Virus record (IMG/VR): IMGVR_UViG_3300021185_000239
Span: 1 to 24,337 of that record
Length of the DNA: 24,337 nucleotides
From: a virus
Strand: one strand, 5' to 3'
The notes under the pieces are model-generated. The model made no database searches, had not been told where the DNA came from, and worked only from the letters and a program-made list of their open reading frames with translations. This document shows positions 22,488 through 24,337 of this stretch, piece by piece (positions within the stretch are counted from its first letter, which is position 1; each line of letters opens with the position of its first letter). Position numbers and translations under genes: made by a program.

Positions 22488-24164
22488 ATGTGTGGTGGTG
22501 GAGACGATAGTAGCAACGACAACCAAGACGAGCAGGTCAAGGCGTCGGGCGGTCCGGGCATGTCTCCGGGTGAGAGTAATGCTAAGTTCGGTAATACAGA
22601 CCAAGCTGGTAAGTCACCAGACGTGTCCAATTACGGTGACATGTCAAAGGACGACTATGTTAATGATGTATTGTCTAGCAAAGGTTATACCGACAATTAC
22701 AAGGGTGTAAGCTCTAAGGGTGGCCCTGTCACCGACGGAAAAGGAAACGCAGTCCGCTCTGGCAGTTACGTCGATGCCATGAATAGAGCCGACGCGACTT
22801 TCGACTCATACCAAGACTACAAAACAGAAAGAGCAAAAGCTCAAGAAGCCTTCTATGACGACATGGAAGCCCGACAGCAAGTTGACCAAAGTCTCGTCGA
22901 CATGGCGATGGGAGGCGGCGGCTATGCCAAAGGCTTTTACAATTCAGACGGAACAATAAACGAGAACTTCGACCCGTCCACGTCGTATGGTATGCAAGGT
23001 CCAGCTAGACCGGGGCAGTTCAACGACTTGGGCAGTTACCTTGGGTCTTCCGCAGACACATTTTCATTTCCGGGGTATAGCTTTGCCGACCCGCTTGGCA
23101 CAGCTATGGATGGTCGGATAAGTCGAATTGATGGCTCTGCACTAGGAAGCGAAATCACAACCCAAAACGAGCGGGGTTATTTCGATAACTTCTCCAGCGG
23201 ATATAACGACGACGCAGGCTTCTTTGGTCGGCAATTAGAGGTAGACCAAGCAGGCAACATCGGATTGTCCACTGGTTCGCAGAGGTTCTCAGACGCCGCA
23301 GGCGGGATGGTTATGGGCTTAGTCGGTGGCGGTCTGTTCGGTCCACTTGGCTCTGCATTAGCAGGGGCGACTAACATAAACACGATGGACGCATACGGTG
23401 AGAATGTACCCGGATTCAACTCACAGGTACAAACCACTACTATAGGCGGAGCCAACATTCTTGGCGGCCTATTGGGTAATGCTTTAGCACCAAAAGTTGC
23501 TGGCGCTGTAGGCAAGGGGATATACGGAGGAACTGGCAACATAAACGCGGCTATAGGTGGTGCGGGTGCGGCGGCGGCCGCAACTCCATACGCCACAGGT
23601 CTGGGCGCTCAAGCCCTCATGGGTGATTCACTCAACTACATGTCAAGCGACATTGGCGGCCCGATGGACAGAGACATAGCTGAAAAGCTGGACTCCAGAG
23701 GGTTTGGTGACAGCATCGGCGGCAACGACGGTGGCGGCAACTCACGCCCCGCTGGTCAGATGTCTTCACAGTTAGCCCCAACTGGCGGTGACGGCGGCGG
23801 AACAAATACAGGACAGAATGTAACAGATGCAAATATCCAAAGCGTATCTGGTAGCGATGTTGGTATGGGCGACTTAGTGGGTACTGGAGCGCAAACAGAG
23901 TTTGACCCACAAGCCTTCTTAATGGCTCAAGCTCAGAACATGAATCCTAATACCACACAGGTAACGGACTTCTTTGGTAATAGTGCAAACACAATGGACG
24001 TAAACCCATTGTTCTCGGCTCAAGCACCGGGAGTGCAATATCTTTCAAAGGGACGACAAAGAAACTTTGGCTCTGGTATTTTCAATGTGCAGAATGCTTT
24101 TGAACGAAAGAAGAGCCGCAGGCGCGGCGGTCTAGGCGACAAGTTAGTCGGCGTAGTCGTATAG
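22488..24164 (+). CDS. Gly/Asp-rich ejection-type virion protein (558 aa)
   Basis: The N-terminus is low-complexity (MCGGGDDSSNDNQDEQ) and a disordered Gly/Ser/Asp region follows. Around residues 265-290 (GGMVMGLVGGGLFGPLGSAL) and 320-375 (ANILGGLLGNALAPKVAGAV, then AIGGAGAAAAATPYATGLGA) are glycine-zipper hydrophobic segments like those of phage pore-forming ejection proteins. The C-terminus is basic (RKKSRRRGG) and shares an F-G-S/G-G-I ending with the 319-aa protein. I infer an internal protein that helps DNA cross the host envelope. No peptidoglycan hydrolase motif is visible. The Cys at position 2 is not preceded by a signal peptide, so it is not a lipoprotein. AAGGA precedes the ATG. 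Confidence 0.65.
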   Translation: MCGGGDDSSNDNQDEQVKASGGPGMSPGESNAKFGNTDQAGKSPDVSNYGDMSKDDYVNDVLSSKGYTDNYKGVSSKGGPVTDGKGNAVRSGSYVDAMNRADATFDSYQDYKTERAKAQEAFYDDMEARQQVDQSLVDMAMGGGGYAKGFYNSDGTINENFDPSTSYGMQGPARPGQFNDLGSYLGSSADTFSFPGYSFADPLGTAMDGRISRIDGSALGSEITTQNERGYFDNFSSGYNDDAGFFGRQLEVDQAGNIGLSTGSQRFSDAAGGMVMGLVGGGLFGPLGSALAGATNINTMDAYGENVPGFNSQVQTTTIGGANILGGLLGNALAPKVAGAVGKGIYGGTGNINAAIGGAGAAAAATPYATGLGAQALMGDSLNYMSSDIGGPMDRDIAEKLDSRGFGDSIGGNDGGGNSRPAGQMSSQLAPTGGDGGGTNTGQNVTDANIQSVSGSDVGMGDLVGTGAQTEFDPQAFLMAQAQNMNPNTTQVTDFFGNSANTMDVNPLFSAQAPGVQYLSKGRQRNFGSGIFNVQNAFERKKSRRRGGLGDKLVGVVV

Positions 24165-24173
24165 GAGAATAAA

Positions 24174-24337
24174 ATGGGCAGTAGTAGCGGCGGCGGTAAC
24201 TCACCATCGAACAACAATCAAAAACGTAATCGCAATAAAAATAAAAACCCTGACCAAGGCGGCGGCAATGACCAGAACATACAGCCGCAAAGGAAGGCTC
24301 CACAGAAGCCCACCACTTATGTCGACTCAGGCACAGG
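24174..24337 (+). CDS. Partial low-complexity virion-type protein (N-terminus only)
   Basis: The gene begins at the ATG at 24174 with AGGAG six bases upstream and stays open for 54 codons to the right edge. The visible part is MGSSSGGGNSPSNNNQKRNR followed by more Asn/Lys and GGG, then Gln/Pro-rich sequence. Such Gly/Ser/Asn-rich starts are frequent on podovirus internal virion proteins, and it follows another one. Its ribosome binding site and start context AGGAGAATAAAATGG repeats that of the scaffold gene exactly. The fold and function of the remainder cannot be judged. Confidence 0.7.
   Translation, partial: MGSSSGGGNSPSNNNQKRNRNKNKNPDQGGGNDQNIQPQRKAPQKPTTYVDSGT

Noticed and set aside
23177-23596. 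139-codon minus-strand Pro/Ala-rich ORF
   Set aside because: It mirrors the Gly/Ala-rich coding sequence of the ejection-type protein on the opposite strand and has no context.
1-24337. Depletion of GANTC, the CcrM site of Alphaproteobacteria
   Set aside because: GANTC is somewhat under-represented by eye (around 40 seen against roughly 95 expected), but many sites remain and the count was rough, so it is not reported as a finding.
1-24337. tRNA genes, CRISPR arrays, insertion sequences, integrase or attachment sites
   Set aside because: No cloverleaf-like noncoding stretch, regular direct repeats, transposase or integrase motifs were seen; the noncoding gaps are too short for most of these.

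Overview
The window looks like part of the genome of a tailed double-stranded DNA phage (Caudoviricetes), most likely short-tailed (podovirus-like) and infecting an aquatic, probably marine, bacterium. The tail class follows from a large portal protein, a P22 gp10-like tail hub (nozzle), a connector-like protein and Gly-rich ejection-type proteins with gp13-like acetyltransferase-fold proteins, with no tape measure, tail tube or sheath gene. The marine setting is inferred from families I know mainly from marine phages: a DUF5309/SU10-type capsid, fibre modules with W..Y..D.V repeats, cupredoxin-like domains and GSGYT repeats. Host genus cannot be read from the sequence. No integrase, tRNA, rRNA, IS or CRISPR was seen.

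Layout. Positions 1-2536 hold a compact leftward (minus-strand) block of small genes: an alanine-rich 129-aa protein with its own strong terminator, a 74-aa protein, then a tightly overlapping run of a 27-aa ORF, a 90-aa membrane protein, a possible 29-aa ORF, a 47-aa ORF, a 265-aa protein resembling the Nmad5 family, a 65-aa protein and the start of a gene running off the left edge. Positions 2537-2934 are a divergent intergenic region rich in hairpins. From 2935 to the right edge everything is rightward: small and large terminase, portal, a 94-aa protein, a block of three fibre-like proteins with two tail-fibre assembly chaperones, a holin-like protein, a 97-aa protein, scaffold, terminator, major capsid protein, terminator, a 98-aa protein, connector with a poly-serine N-terminus, tail hub, a fourth fibre/adhesin, a Gly-rich virion protein, two tandem gp13/GNAT-like proteins, a 558-aa Gly-rich ejection-type protein and the start of another low-complexity virion protein.

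How the genes work together. TerS/TerL and portal package DNA; scaffold and capsid build the head; the 239-aa connector and 497-aa hub close the portal and form the short tail; the fibres (651, 367, 823 and 612 aa) are modular receptor-binding proteins, two of them paired with a dedicated assembly chaperone; the Gly-rich proteins and GNAT-like pair are probably internal/ejection proteins. Most junctions are start-stop overlaps or gaps under 12 bp, so translation is probably coupled.

The most striking points are: (1) no GATC tetranucleotide was found anywhere in 24.3 kb, where about 95 are expected by chance; (2) a series of cupredoxin-like domains in the fibres, one with a full His/Cys/His/Met copper-ligand set and at least three degenerate; (3) duplicated fibre-plus-chaperone cassettes lying between portal and scaffold; (4) a shared N-terminal module in two fibres placed 11 kb apart; (5) an operator-like palindrome and several structured noncoding elements.
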